A program made the position numbers and the translations under genes. Below the pieces are notes generated by a model. It made no database searches and was not told the origin of the DNA. It saw nothing but the letters and a program-made list of their open reading frames with translations. A DNA stretch of 64,000 bases, taken from contig NW_026622985.1 of the NCBI RefSeq assembly GCF_023065955.2, positions 2,626,001-2,690,000 on the forward strand, read 5' to 3'. The stretch comes from Ursus arctos (Eukaryota; Chordata; Mammalia; Carnivora; Ursidae). Each line of letters starts with the position of its first letter. The stretch's first letter is position 1. Of this stretch, positions 22,341 to 33,292 are shown piece by piece.

Positions 22341-22914
22341 GCCTCTAAATAGAGTATTTTTTTTTTGTTCCCATCAATCAGACTCTCAGCTAGCCAATTG
22401 TCCAGACTCACCTCAGTTCAATTTTAGAAAATGAGGTTATTTAAACTGAGATACAGTCTCTGGGCCTGCCTCCCCCAGGGTCAGACACTAAGTCAGAGGT
22501 TTTTCACTTCATCTAAAGTCACGTGGTTTAAAAAGTTTCATGGTTCTCACACTTGAGTAGGTTCTAGATTCTGGTCTCTTTTTTTGCAGCTGTTCAGTCT
22601 GGAAGAAGGAAAACCTCACAGCCAAAAAAGCAGCACTGAAACCTGGGCTCTTCATCCTCCCCCAGGGAGGTCTCAATGACTCGTCAGCTCTCCAGTGCAA
22701 TACTAGATATCATTCTGAATTTCTTTTGAAGATTTTAAGTTACTTAGTTGGGAGAATTTGCTTGTTACCTATCCTTTTGTGAGGACCAAAGTCCAAAAAT
22801 GCTTAGAAGATACTCATGCTCAATAAACACTTCCGGAACGGAAGAACAGAATAATTGTAATGAATTCTCAAAGAAACGAACCATGCAGCATACTGATTCA
22901 ATTATAACAATTAT
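22341..22914. other. Unique sequence; no gene seen
   Basis: Moderate GC between 22380 and 22700, with no recognised repeat or gene. Confidence 0.4.
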
Positions 22915-22929
22915 AAAGACTTATGTATT

Positions 22930-23126
22930 GGGGCTCCTGGGTGGCCCAGTTGGTTAAGCATCCGGCTCTTGGTTTCAGCTCAGGCTGTGATCTCAGGGTC
23001 GTGAGATCGAGCCCCACATGAGACTTGGTACTCAGTGTGGCATCTGCTTAAGACTCTCTCTCCCTATCCTCTGTCCTTACCCCACTCTCTGTCTCAAATA
23101 AATAAATAAAATAAATAAATCTTTAG
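22930..23126 (+). mobile_element. Can-SINE (older, longer head)
   Basis: Head GGGGCTCCTGGGTGGCCCAG with 'CTCTTGGTTTCAGCTCAGG' and a (AATAAAT)n tail. The target-site duplication is 13/15: AAAGACTTATGTATT 22915-22929 and AAAGAATTATGTATC 23127-23141. Confidence 0.95.
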
Positions 23127-23141
23127 AAAGAATTATGTATC

Positions 23142-24320
23142 TTCACAACTGGGACTAGCTACAGTGTTTGCAGTTATTGGTACATTTGTCAATGATTTCT
23201 AATCCTTGATGATCCAAACACTTAAAAAATTTTTTTCTGGACTGCTCGATACTGCAAGTTTTGTGTTACATTCAAAGTAACATGAAAACACTCAGCATTC
23301 AAAGACTTTATCATTGAGAACGGGAACTTAGACTATAAATAAATTTTAAAAATTCAAGGCAACATATAAATGATAAATATGGACTCTTGTTTCTTACTAA
23401 AATTCACACTACAACATCTCATGATTTTTTTGCTTCTCAACTCCTTAAATGCTGACAACCTCTGTCACCATCTCTCACCCATCTATAACACCTTGCAGTC
23501 TTATTTTCACCAAACCCTCTATTGAAAATGTTCTTAAAGTTTCATCCCTAACTCCCTAAAAGCATAGTCCAGAAGAGGGTTTTGGTTTCCTTAGCCTGTA
23601 TTAGTGTTACCGATGCCTTACTTCTTTCAACAATATTTCACTACCCTTTCTCCTTTTACCTTTTAGACCAGTTTTATCCTACTTAGATTTGGTGCCTCTT
23701 CATATTCTGTGTTTCTTCTGTTGTGATTTTGTTTACACCAATTAAAATATTACTTCAATAACAACGCTTTGATACAAAGCTGTCCAATCTTGATTTCTTG
23801 CCTGTAGACACAAATTCTAAGTTATGTTATTTGTGTGAATTACAAATGCTGTGAGGATTTTCAATGAGCTTCTCAAGTGCAACATGCTCAAAATGGGACT
23901 CTTTATCTATTAACTGCCACTGTCTACTTCCACGCATATTTTCTTCCTGCACTACCTGATTTATCAATGTCACAAAATACCCTATTGCAAATAGTCCTGG
24001 GAAATCACAGACGTTATTAATGTGAACGCAGGGAAAAGATGAGAATTCAAATTAGGGCAGATTGCTAAGAGACACTGGCAAAATAATAGAAAGTAAAAGG
24101 AATAAAATAGTATAGAAAACCTCAACAATGGGTTTCCAGCTCCACATGTAAGAACTTGAGAGCTACCACTGTGTCCTAAATACAAGTAAAAAGTTTGAAA
24201 AGACTGAAAAATCAACAGCTCTTCTTGGATCCATAAGAGAGGTGAGGACTCAGGGCAAATCACTGGCCCCAAGATTGGAGAGACAGACAGGGGTTATTCG
24301 TTTCTTACTATTGAGTTGTG
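23142..24320. other. Unique sequence; no gene seen
   Basis: AT-rich. The 96-codon minus frame 23982-24272 has no recognisable domain. Confidence 0.4.
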
Positions 24321-24327
24321 TGATATA

Positions 24328-24331
<4 letters not shown>

Positions 24332-24362
<31 letters not shown>
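24332..24362. repeat. (GT)n microsatellite
   Basis: About 15 uninterrupted GT units at the left edge of an L1 fragment. Confidence 0.92.
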
Positions 24363-24365
<3 letters not shown>

Positions 24366-24542
24366 ATAGATATTACTCCTTATCAGATACAAGTTTTGCA
24401 AATATTTTCTCCAACTCTTTAGGTTGCCTTTTCATTTTGTTAAGTGTTCCCTTTGCTGTGCAGAAATTTTTAGTTTGGTAGAGTCCCACTTCTTTATTTT
24501 TGCTTTTCTTCCCTCATCTCTTGATGTCAAATCCAAAAAAAC

Positions 24543-24575
<33 letters not shown>

Positions 24576-25555
24576 AAACAAAAACAAAAACAAAAAAACA
24601 TTGCCAAGACCAACGTCAAAGAGCAAAGAGTTTAAGCCCTTTATTTTCTTCTAAGAGTGTCATGGTTTCAGGTCTTACATTTAACTTCTTAATCCATTCT
24701 GAGTTGATTTTCATGTATAGTATAAAATAGGGGCCCAATTTCATTCTTTTGCATGTTGATATCCACTTTTCCCAATACCATTTATTGGAAAAATGGTCTT
24801 TTTTTTAGCAGTGTAATTTTGGCACCTTGTTAAAAATCGACAGTATATACCTGGGTTTATTTTTGGGCTTTCTATTCTGTTCCAGTGATCCATGGGTCTA
24901 TTTTGCCAAGACTATACTGTTTTTTGTTTTGTTTTGTTTTTTTTTAAGATGTTACTTACTTATTTGAGACAGAGAGAGCATGCACAAGCCGCAGAGGGAG
25001 AGGGAGAGGCAGACTTCCCGCCTAATGTAGAGCCTGACTTGCGACTTGGTCAGAGGACACTGGGATCATGACCTGAGCCAAAGTCAGATACTTAACCAAC
25101 TGAGCCACCCAAGTGCCCTAAGACTATACTGTTTTAATTCCTACAGCTTTGTAATATAGTTCAAAACAGGAAGTGTGATGCCTCCAGCTTTGTTCTTTCT
25201 CAAGTTTGATTTAGCTATTCAAGATCTTTTGTGTTTCCACAAATTTTAGGTTTTTTTTTTTCTGTTTTTGCTTTTTGTTTTTTTCCCCCCTATTTTTGTG
25301 AAATGTAACATTGAAATTTTGATGAGGGGTACGTTAAATCTGTAGGTTGCTTTGGACAGTATGGTCATTGTCCCAATGTTAATTCTTCAGTCCATGAACA
25401 CTGAATATCTTCCCATTTATCGTGCCTTCTTCAATTTCTTTCACAGATGTTTTACAGTGGTGTGTGTGTGTGTGTGTGTACAGATCATTCATCTACTTGA
25501 CTAAACTTATTCATAAGTATTTTTTTTTATTTTTGATACTAATATAAATGGGATT
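24340..25555 (-). mobile_element. L1 ORF2 C-terminal region, split by Can-SINE
   Basis: A clear colinear antisense ORF2 match: 'CCTTATCAGATACAAGTTTTGC', 'TTCCCTTTGCTGTGCAG', 'CATTGCCAAGACCAACGTC', 'TTCATTCTTTTGCATGTTG', 'TGCCTCCAGCTTTGTTCTTTC', 'ATATAAATGGGATTG'. It is broken by frameshifts, a (TAAA)n stretch at about 24541-24575, a (TG)n run (25459-25479) and the Can-SINE at 24924. The sequence switches strand at about 25556. Confidence 0.88.
24924..25119 (-). mobile_element. Can-SINE with perfect TSD, nested in L1
   Basis: A perfect 16-bp target-site duplication, AAGACTATACTGTTTT (24908-24923 and 25120-25135), splits the L1 ORF2 text at 'GTCTATTTTGCCAAGACTATACTG'. Confidence 0.97.
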
Positions 25556-25975
25556 GCAAGGAACACATATAGATTCAAAATAAATGGATGAAGAAAAGCA
25601 TACCATGCTAATACTAATTAAAAGGAAGGGAGTTGTAACTATACTAATTTCAGATATAGCAGATTTCAGAGCAAGGGAAGTTATGAGGTATAAAGAAGGG
25701 CATTACATAATGATAGAGGGCTCGGTTCTTCAAAAAACATAACAGTCCTTAACATGTGTGACCTACCGACAGAGCATTAAGGCACAGGAAGCATAACTGA
25801 TAGAACTAAAATAAATAAATAAATAACCGCTAGAACTGCAAGAAGAAACAGAGGAACCCGCTATTAGTTAGAGATGTCAACACCCTTATCAGAAATGGAG
25901 AGATCCAAAAGGCAGAAAATCAGTAAGGACATAGCTCAAAATCTCAATAAACAAAAAGAGTCCGTTTAAAATATT
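25556..25975 (+). mobile_element. L1 ORF2 upstream region, opposite strand
   Basis: Sense L1 ORF2 text: 'ACCATGCTAATACTAATTAAAAGG', 'GAGTTGTAACTATACTAATTTC', 'CATTACATAATGATAGAGG', 'GCAGAAAATCAGTAAGG'. It lies directly against the minus-strand ORF2 piece and comes from a more 5' part of ORF2. Together they may be a single 5'-inverted L1. Confidence 0.7.
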
Positions 25976-26054
25976 TCTTCTCTGAGCAACTTCTTGTTTT
26001 CTTGAGAATCTTAGGCTACTGTAGTCCTAATTCTATGACTACTGCTGAAGCTAC

Positions 26055-26255
26055 ACGAATAATCATGATGTCGCTGGTGGACATCGCCCACTGTGGGTCA
26101 GGCACTGGCCCGAGTGCTTTACGTGCATTCATTCAATTAATTCTTAAATAAGGAGACTGAGACTCAAATAAAATGTATAATTTGCTGAGGTTTAGATCGC
26201 TTATGATAGATTCTGGGTTCAAATTGTAGCAGTCTGTTTCCAGAGTCCGACCTTA
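26055..26255 (+). mobile_element. MIR SINE
   Basis: 'ACTGTGGGTCAGGCACTGGCCCGAGTGC', 'GTGCATTCATTCAATTAATTC', 'AAGGAGACTGAGACTCAAATAAAA' and 'GATTCTGGGTTCAAATTG' follow the MIR consensus in order. Confidence 0.75.
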
Positions 26256-26850
26256 AAATTAAATAACTTCACACAGGAAGTATTTTTAAGAAATAGAAGA
26301 AGTAGTTGATAATGCTACAAGCATGTTTTTATCTCATGAAGAGAAGATTGCTGGAAATGGCCTTAAATTCCAATAAATTGTTTTCTTCTAACCATGTCTC
26401 ACAGTCTTAGAACCGGTGTTGGGAATCTTATCCTAAGATTCTATGGTCAGCTTACCATAACCTGCTGAGAACAGAACCACTTCTCAGAAACTCTACCTAT
26501 CACCAGCTATAAGATGTCCTCTGTTGACTTCCTATGTTCAAAAAACAAACAAAAAAACAATAGAATAATATCTAAGCATTCTATCCTAGCACTTTTGCAG
26601 AAAACTTTTTCTGCTCAAGGACCCATAAAAATGTGTAAATGAATTTCTTTTAAATTCACATTTCTAAAATTAAAAGAAGTATATTTTACTATTAAATGAC
26701 AATTTGAAAATATCTCCAATCTTCTCTAGCAAAGGTTTTTCTACTTTTACACATCCCCTGAATTGTCTGCTTTATGGATTGTAAGCTGTTTTTGCATATG
26801 TTCTCTCTGTGGTAAAATTAATGCTAGTTCAAATATATAGATTTATCACA
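26256..26850. other. Unique sequence; no gene seen
   Basis: AT-rich with no recognised features. Confidence 0.4.
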
Positions 26851-26851
26851 T

Positions 26852-26995
26852 TTATGGAAAATGGTAATTAACTAGTTCCGTAACCTTGGACAAGTAATAT
26901 AATTTCTCTGGGCTCTCATTTACTCATCTTTGAAATAAAGGTGTTGGAACGGATTATCTTAAATGTCCCTCCAGTTCTACCATCCTGTGATAGGC
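26852..26995 (-). mobile_element. Ancient tRNA-type SINE relic (MIR-like)
   Basis: 'GTAACCTTGGACAAGTAATATAATTTCTCTGGG', 'TTTACTCATCTTTGAAATAAAGG' and 'CCTCCAGTTCTACCATCCTGTGA' follow the familiar antisense text 'ccttgggcaagtcacttaacctctctgggcctcagtttcctcatctgtaaaatg'. MIR or a related family. Confidence 0.55.
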
Positions 26996-28242
26996 TATAA
27001 AATCAACTCACTGTCCACTTAGGGATCTCTCTAATCACATGATATATATGGCTCCCATTTACGGATGACTATGCTCTTTAATGACCTTGAGTTAGCTTTT
27101 CCAGATTCATGCATCGCAGCTAATAGAGGCGTGTGCACTTCGCTACGCTTGACAGTATGGCACTGGGGGCAACGAGACTTGAAGCTGGGATCCAATTCCT
27201 GATGTTTGGTCATCTTTGCCTCTAAAAATCTATACCTAGCAATAAAAAGGTAATGGAGACTTTTTTGTGTGCCATTCACAATTAAAAACCAGTTCTAAGG
27301 ATGCTGCATTGATGCTTTCTGTAAAAATAAATTTAAAAATAAAACTAAAAAGATCATAAAGAAAATGTCTGTTTCCTTTTCCTAGGGGTGAATCTGCCTG
27401 GAAGCTGTTCTTTCTCTCTGAAATCTGAAAAGGCAGAGAAACCACTCTAGCAGCCTGCCGAGAAGAGAAAGCTTGGGGATCCCTCGGATGTGCGAGACAG
27501 AGTGTCACTTCCATCACGAGTTTTCATCCGGAGTGTCAGAACTCAGCTATGCACACGGGCCAGCTGGAGAAGGGAGCTGGGTACTGGATGTAACAAAAGG
27601 CTATTTTTTCCCCTGTGATGTAGCCTGACAGGAAAAAAAAGAATACCTGAGGGCAGGTAAGCCTGGGTATCTCTTCAGGAAAAGAAAAAAAAAGTGAACC
27701 TTTTTCTATGAGGGCCATAATGTAGGCAAAGAGGAGTGATTACAGACCAGCAGACAAGCAGCAGTGTTGTTAGAGTGACCATGAGAAAAACAGTAGCAGC
27801 GGGTGCCTGACCACACGACCACCTGACTGAGGCAAGGGTCCCCTCTGGACTGGGCCACATGGGAACTGGCCTTTGTGCCTAGAAGGTAAAAGAAAGAAAT
27901 GTGGCCTTGAATGTACCACACAAGGCAGGATGGTGGTATATACAGCGGAATGGAGGTCCTTATGAGAGGATGCAATTAAAAGATCTATCAAGGTCAACAG
28001 AGAGCGTTACTCAGTGCTGGGAGTATATTATCAATAATAACAGCTTTCTAAAGTAGTAAATCTTAGCAACGTGATTGCTGTGCGCAGAGCGAATCTGAGA
28101 ACTGCTGCGAACTGTCAGAAGGGATTGAATTGGAGCCACAGAATGTGAGGTTTTTAAGAACAGAAGATGACACAAAGCTACCATTTTTTAGAATCCTTAT
28201 TTAAAAAATAATATAAAGCAAGCAAGACAGTGCCGGTATAGA
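26996..28242. other. Unique sequence; no gene seen
   Basis: A moderate-GC stretch with several overlapping minus frames of 60-93 codons in different phases between 27031 and 27997, as expected by chance. A splice-bounded 33-base segment at 27624-27656 is reported under findings. Confidence 0.4.
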
Positions 28243-28397
28243 ACAGTGGTTCATCAATTTCGGTGAGCACCAGCATCACCTGAGAAAGTTACATACAGAA
28301 CTGCCCGAAGCCTCCCCACAGGAGATTATGACCCTGCAGATGGGCAGGGGGCCTGGCTCTCGGTCAGCTCTCCAGGTGGTCTTCTTGCGTTCCAGAG
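28243..28397 (+). mobile_element. MER5A-type hAT MITE
   Basis: It starts CAGTGGTTCATCAATTTCGG and continues 'CACCAGCATCACCTGAGAAAGTTACATACAGAA', matching MER5A/B (hAT-Charlie). The later text 'GGTCAGCTCTCCAGGTGGTC' also fits. The right terminal repeat is lost. Confidence 0.75.
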
Positions 28398-28508
28398 TAG
28401 GGCTTCTGTGGCCTGTGTTCGCGCTGGCACATAGTCACATACTGTTTATATATGAGTGGGTTCATGCTCACAGAGGCTCCTTTCATTTGAGGATAAAAGG
28501 TGTAAACA

Positions 28509-28692
28509 TGGGTGCCTGGGTGGCTCAGTCATTAAGCGTTTGTTCTCGGCTCAGGTCACGATCCCAGAGTCCTGGGATCAAGTTCCACATTGGGCTCCCC
28601 GCTCAACTGGGAGTCTGCTTCTCCCTCTGCCCCTCCCTCCTGCTCTTGTGCGCTCTCTCTCGCAAAAATAAATAAATAAAATGTTTTTTTAA
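28509..28692 (+). mobile_element. Can-SINE with perfect TSD
   Basis: Flanked by AAAAGGTGTAAACA (28495-28508 and 28693-28706), a perfect 14-bp duplication. The tail is AATAAATAAATAAAATG plus T/A runs. Chance frames at 28328-28675 and 28456-28671 read through it. Confidence 0.96.
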
Positions 28693-28709
28693 AAAAGGTG
28701 TAAACACAT

Positions 28710-30952
28710 GCAGGGATTAAAACAGTGCTGGACACATTGTAATCACTCATAAATACTAGCTCTATATGCTTATAGATATTCGTTCAGAAACAAATATGTA
28801 TTATCATGTATGTGTATATGTATGGGTATACTTGTTTAAGCAAATTAGGTGCACATAAAGTCCAGCAGAACTTCCTGGATCTCTCTCGGGTAATATTGCA
28901 GTGTTCACTAATCGAATTCTTCATATCTCATGCTGAAGCCAGAATTCACTGCAACGTAGCTCAGGAAGGAACCCCTAAAGAAACGGAGCCTTGTCCGCAG
29001 CAGTTACACAAAGTACATTTTTCCTGTTGTCTCAGTTCGTGTATGCATACTGAAATACAAGTGAAGACAAGATCAATTTTTAGTAGGAAAAATTGCTTAG
29101 CTTTCGGATCTTTGGGAAATTACCTAACTACTATTAGCATATTACATCTGTACTTTTAAATTTTTTCATCAATTCCAACTACTGCAATAAAATTCTCATG
29201 TGCGATTTAACTGCAGCATTAATGAAGTTGATTGGTCTATAACATGCAGGGTCAGTTTTATCACCCTTTAAAACACCTGAATTAAGATATTTTTATCCTA
29301 ACCACTAAATGAAAGAACTACTTTACTGAATGTTCCCTAAGAAAAAAAAAAAAGAAAGAAGAAAGTTAGCCTAATTTAATTCTTGATAAGATCTTTAAAG
29401 CTTGAATGTCACAAAATGTAATAGAAAACCTACTTCTTAATTTAATGTCCCAAAAGTAACTGCAAAACCTTTGCAAATTATATTCACTATGAGTGTGATT
29501 TCAATGTAGCAGCTTACACCAGGGGAATAACACCCTTCGTAGCTACGTTCACTTAAGTTGCCCAGATATTAAAAAGTGTAGCCTCGTGCATTTTCCCATG
29601 ACCAGCGGCATAGGGGCTGCTTGCTAGTCTGAGGGATGCTAAGAGTTTAGTTGGTAACTGAAACTATCATGTATTAAGTAACTATCTGTTTAGTTACAGG
29701 TAAGGAAACTGAAGACATAAAATCATTGATAGCTCAAGGGAAATCTACACACAAGTGGTAACAATAGCTCTAAGAATAGAAGGGCTGTCTTTTAGTTGCC
29801 TTTCCCTTTCAAGACTGGAGAAGTGAATACAGACACTGTGAGACTCCCTGAATGTGTGACAAGTACCAAATTCTGAAAATGAAGGGAAAAAAAGCATAGG
29901 CATGCCAAAGTCATGTGGTCTCTTATCTTCAGAGTAATATTGTCTTCACAAACTCTATTTCCAGTTAACTATATATGTTACATTATTTTTTCATAATCTA
30001 ACATTCCAATTATTCTCTGGTTTAGGCACATTATGCAATTGATTTTCCCTCAACACTAGGGTTTTTTTCCATTTTTCTTTTTTCTGTGATTCTATTAGTC
30101 TTCTTCAATATTTTCCCCCAACTTTTCCTTCTGGCAAATACTCATTCATGCAAGGGTTCCTTTCCAGAACGAACTACCCTTTCTTGTGTAAATCAATAGT
30201 AATTTCTATAGCTTGTATTTTAAATATTATATAAAATGATCATTTTCATGATTTTCTTTTCTACTACATGTAATTTCTAGAGTGCAAGAATCTTACCTTA
30301 AATATGATCATAACTATCATTTCTAAAATATATTAGATGCTCAAAGATTAAATGAAATTTTATCTATCTTGATTAAAAGATACACATTAAACATATACAG
30401 AAGCATTATTAAATTTGAAAAAATATAATTAACTGAAATAATAAATGTGTTTAACTGTTAAACTTCTAATATGGCATCTTTTGAAATTAAAAAAAGAAAA
30501 GAAAAAAGTGACAGAGGATATTTACTACCAATCAGAAACATAACTCAACAGAGAGCTGAGGCACAGTGTGTTATACTGCTAGCACCTTATGCAGCAGGAC
30601 AATTTGGCAAGAGATTTGAAGCCCGCGGAACTGTTGGAACTTTCCTGTGCTAGCTGGTTACTATGGAAATAAATGCAAAAGTGAAACAGAGTGTAAAGGG
30701 TTGGGGGGGAGGGTAACCAGCAGGAATTGCTTATTGCTTAAGGCTTGAGCAAAGACATTAGCTAAAAGTCACAAGAATTCAGTCTGTTTTACGGCGGTGT
30801 TGTTGACAACAAATCCTACTCAGCAAGTTGATGCTCTTTAAGTGCATACCTCGATGTAGTCGTCTAACCCGTCAGAGCTTACATTAAGCATTGCTGTCTT
30901 TATAATGAAAAAAAATCAGGGTTTGATTATCAACCTAAGAGTTCTCTTTATG
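28710..30952. other. Unique sequence with a weak MIR relic; no gene seen
   Basis: The 117-codon plus frame 28806-29159 and the 60-codon frame 30471-30653 have no recognisable domain. About 29695-29790 ('TTACAGGTAAGGAAACTGAAGACATAAAATC') resembles the MIR 3' half. The rest is AT-rich and unassigned. Confidence 0.4.

Positions 30953-31018
<66 letters not shown>
30953..31018. repeat. Long (TA)n tract
   Basis: 30 uninterrupted TA units (30959-31018) preceded by TATATG. It is fully self-complementary and can extrude as a cruciform. The length is likely variable between individuals or assemblies. Confidence 0.97.
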
Positions 31019-31019
<1 letters not shown>

Positions 31020-31021
<2 letters not shown>

Positions 31022-31783
31022 CTGTATATACGGAGAGTACACTGTAAAGCAATTATTTAAAATATAGTCATTAAGTCCATTCCAAATGATTTTCACTCAT
31101 TTGTTTTACTTGCATGAGAATAATTTGTCTTATTACACCTAACTTAGACAAATTAAAACTCAAGGAAAGCTTTTAGAAAATTAAGCCACAAAATAACCTG
31201 TTTTGCATCTTGAAAACATTGTATTTCTATCAGGTAATTAGATTTCAGCATAGAACGTTAGACCAAAATATTTGAAAAAGAAGGTCTATAGAGACAGTCT
31301 TAAAAGAGATACAATGTAAGTGACAAAGACTGAGTTACTACTTTGTAACTGTATCAGATGATGCAAAGCATATGTATGCTAGTTCTTCTGGGAGGTTATT
31401 ACTTTGTTGGAATGCTTTACTAATGTCATTAATTTCTTACTTCAGTTTGAGTGAGAAGATACCATCCACACATGCTGCTATTGAAATTCATGAAGAGGTG
31501 TTTTATTTAAGTTTTAATTTGCTATGGAATAATATTTTAATGCAATAAAAAAGTATGGCCCAATTTGCCATGATTCTGATATGGTTAAACTTAAATTATA
31601 CATTTAGCTGAGTTTGAATGACTGTGCAGCATAGCTTCAACATTTCTTTGTACTCTTATCGGGTAATGTTGGCTTTGGATCTGAAATGGTATAAAGCTGA
31701 TATTCCCAAACGATCTCCATCCTCCCTTAAACCTAACTCCTCCCTTCACCAAAAAAGTAAAAGGAAGCAACTTGAAAATGTTC
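31020..31783. other. Unique sequence; no gene seen
   Basis: AT-rich with no recognised features. Confidence 0.4.
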
Positions 31784-31784
31784 A

Positions 31785-31979
31785 AGAGTCCTGGTTGGCT
31801 CAGTTGGTTAGGCATCTGACTCCTGGTTTTGGCTCAGGTCTTGATCTCATGTGTCATACGATAGAGCACCACGTAGGGCTCTGTGCTCAGAGGGGAGTCT
31901 ACTTGAAGATGCTCTCCCTCTGCCTCTCCCCACTATCTCTCTCTCTTTAAAATAAATTTTAAAATCTTAAAAAAAAAAA
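31785..31979 (+). mobile_element. Can-SINE (older, longer head)
   Basis: 'AGAGTCCTGGTTGGCTCAGT', 'GACTCCTGGTTTTGGCTCAGG' and a CT-rich middle, with an AAATAAATTTTAAAATC tail. No clear target-site duplication. Confidence 0.92.
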
Positions 31980-31984
31980 GCATA

Positions 31985-32868
31985 ACAACAACAGAAACCA
32001 ACATAACACCAGAAATTAAAACTATAAGTTAACCTACCCTAAGAATCCAAAAGGAACGTAGCCTACTAACACCATGACCATAAGCATAAAGGTAAGAATT
32101 ATAATGAAGGGCTGATGTAAGTAGGTACCATCTGATTCTTGCTCACCTGAAAGAAGAGAGTCATTTGTTTCTCACAGTGTCCTTGGATTCTGGTGCTCAG
32201 GTCTCTGCCAGTCAAACTGAAAGCAATAATCTATCTGCTGCATGAATGTGGCACGTTGAACCCAGTGCATGGCCTCCCATAGAAACGAGAAGCCAGAAAG
32301 TTGGCAGCCGAGCATCAGTGAAGAATGGATCTTGACAAATACCTACGAAGTACACTGGGGAAAGCCAGCCGGGAACCGACGTGCATTCCCACATGTCCTA
32401 CATACGTGTCAATGGTTGAGCATGTCAGACAACCAAGCATAAAGTAAGTTTTACCGTGTGGGAGTTTGTCACAAGTGAGACTGACGTGTGTGTTTAAACA
32501 CGTGTACTTCCTGGCTTTGGAATTAAGAAGAGGGTTCTTCTGACAACAACCAGAAAGCAAAAGTCAGGGCTCTACACAAAACAATCATTGCTGTTGAAAC
32601 ATCCCACAACAGGCACACTTGTTACAGATCGAATAAAGGAAAAATAAAATCATAAGTATTTGAAAAATAAGCAAAATTGTTTCTAAAACACAGGAGAAAC
32701 CCAAATTGCATCCTGGAATCAGAGAGGAAAAGCATAGTGCTGAATGTTCCCTGAAAAAAGGAGAATAAAATTTACAAAGTATGCTAGTATATGCAATAGG
32801 AAACAAGGCGAGCCTTCTATAAAAGCAGAACTAAGAGGCTGGAAAAGACTGAGACAAATCCCTGATTA
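31985..32868. other. Unique sequence; no gene seen
   Basis: Overlapping minus frames of 60-81 codons at 32212-32806 carry no recognisable domain. 32240-32560 is somewhat GC-richer than its surroundings. Confidence 0.4.
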
Positions 32869-33018
32869 CACAGACACGTATCGTTTACTGTGTTTCACGT
32901 TATTGTGCTCCACAGATAATGAATTTTTACAAATTGAAGGTTTGTGGCAACCCTGTGTTGAGCAAGTCTTTCAGTGCTATTTTTTCTTTCTTCATTCCTT
33001 TTTTAATGCCATTTTTTC

Positions 33019-33225
33019 TTTTTTCTTTTTTTTTTTAAGATTTTTATTTATTTATTTGACAGAGATAGAGACAGCCAGCGAGAGAGGGAACACAAGCAGG
33101 GGGAGTGGGAGAGGAAGAAGCAGGCTCATAGCGGAGGAGCCCGACGTGGGGCTCGATCCCATAACGCCGGGATCACGCCCTGAGCCGAAGGCAGACGCTT
33201 AACCGCTGTGCCACCCAGGCGCCCC
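33019..33225 (-). mobile_element. Can-SINE (CACAGCGG variant) with perfect TSD, inside Tigger
   Basis: A perfect 14-bp target-site duplication, AATGCCATTTTTTC (33005-33018 and 33226-33239), made of Tigger sequence. The body carries the same variant head (GCTTAACCGCTGTGCCACC on this strand) as the copies at 2928 and 49381. It is one of the youngest-looking copies here. Confidence 0.97.
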
Positions 33226-33292
33226 AATGCCATTTTTTCAATAGCATTTGCGCACTTTGTATCTGTATGTCACATTTTGGTAATTCTCACAA

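Noticed and set aside
32744..33202. 152-codon plus-strand frame, the longest in the window
   Set aside because: It runs from unique DNA through the Tigger 5' end into a minus-strand Can-SINE, so it is a chance read-through of three unrelated sequences.
33005..33239. Direct repeats considered as a CRISPR-like or phage attachment structure
   Set aside because: They are the target-site duplication of a Can-SINE. All spaced direct repeats in the window are explained this way or as microsatellites.
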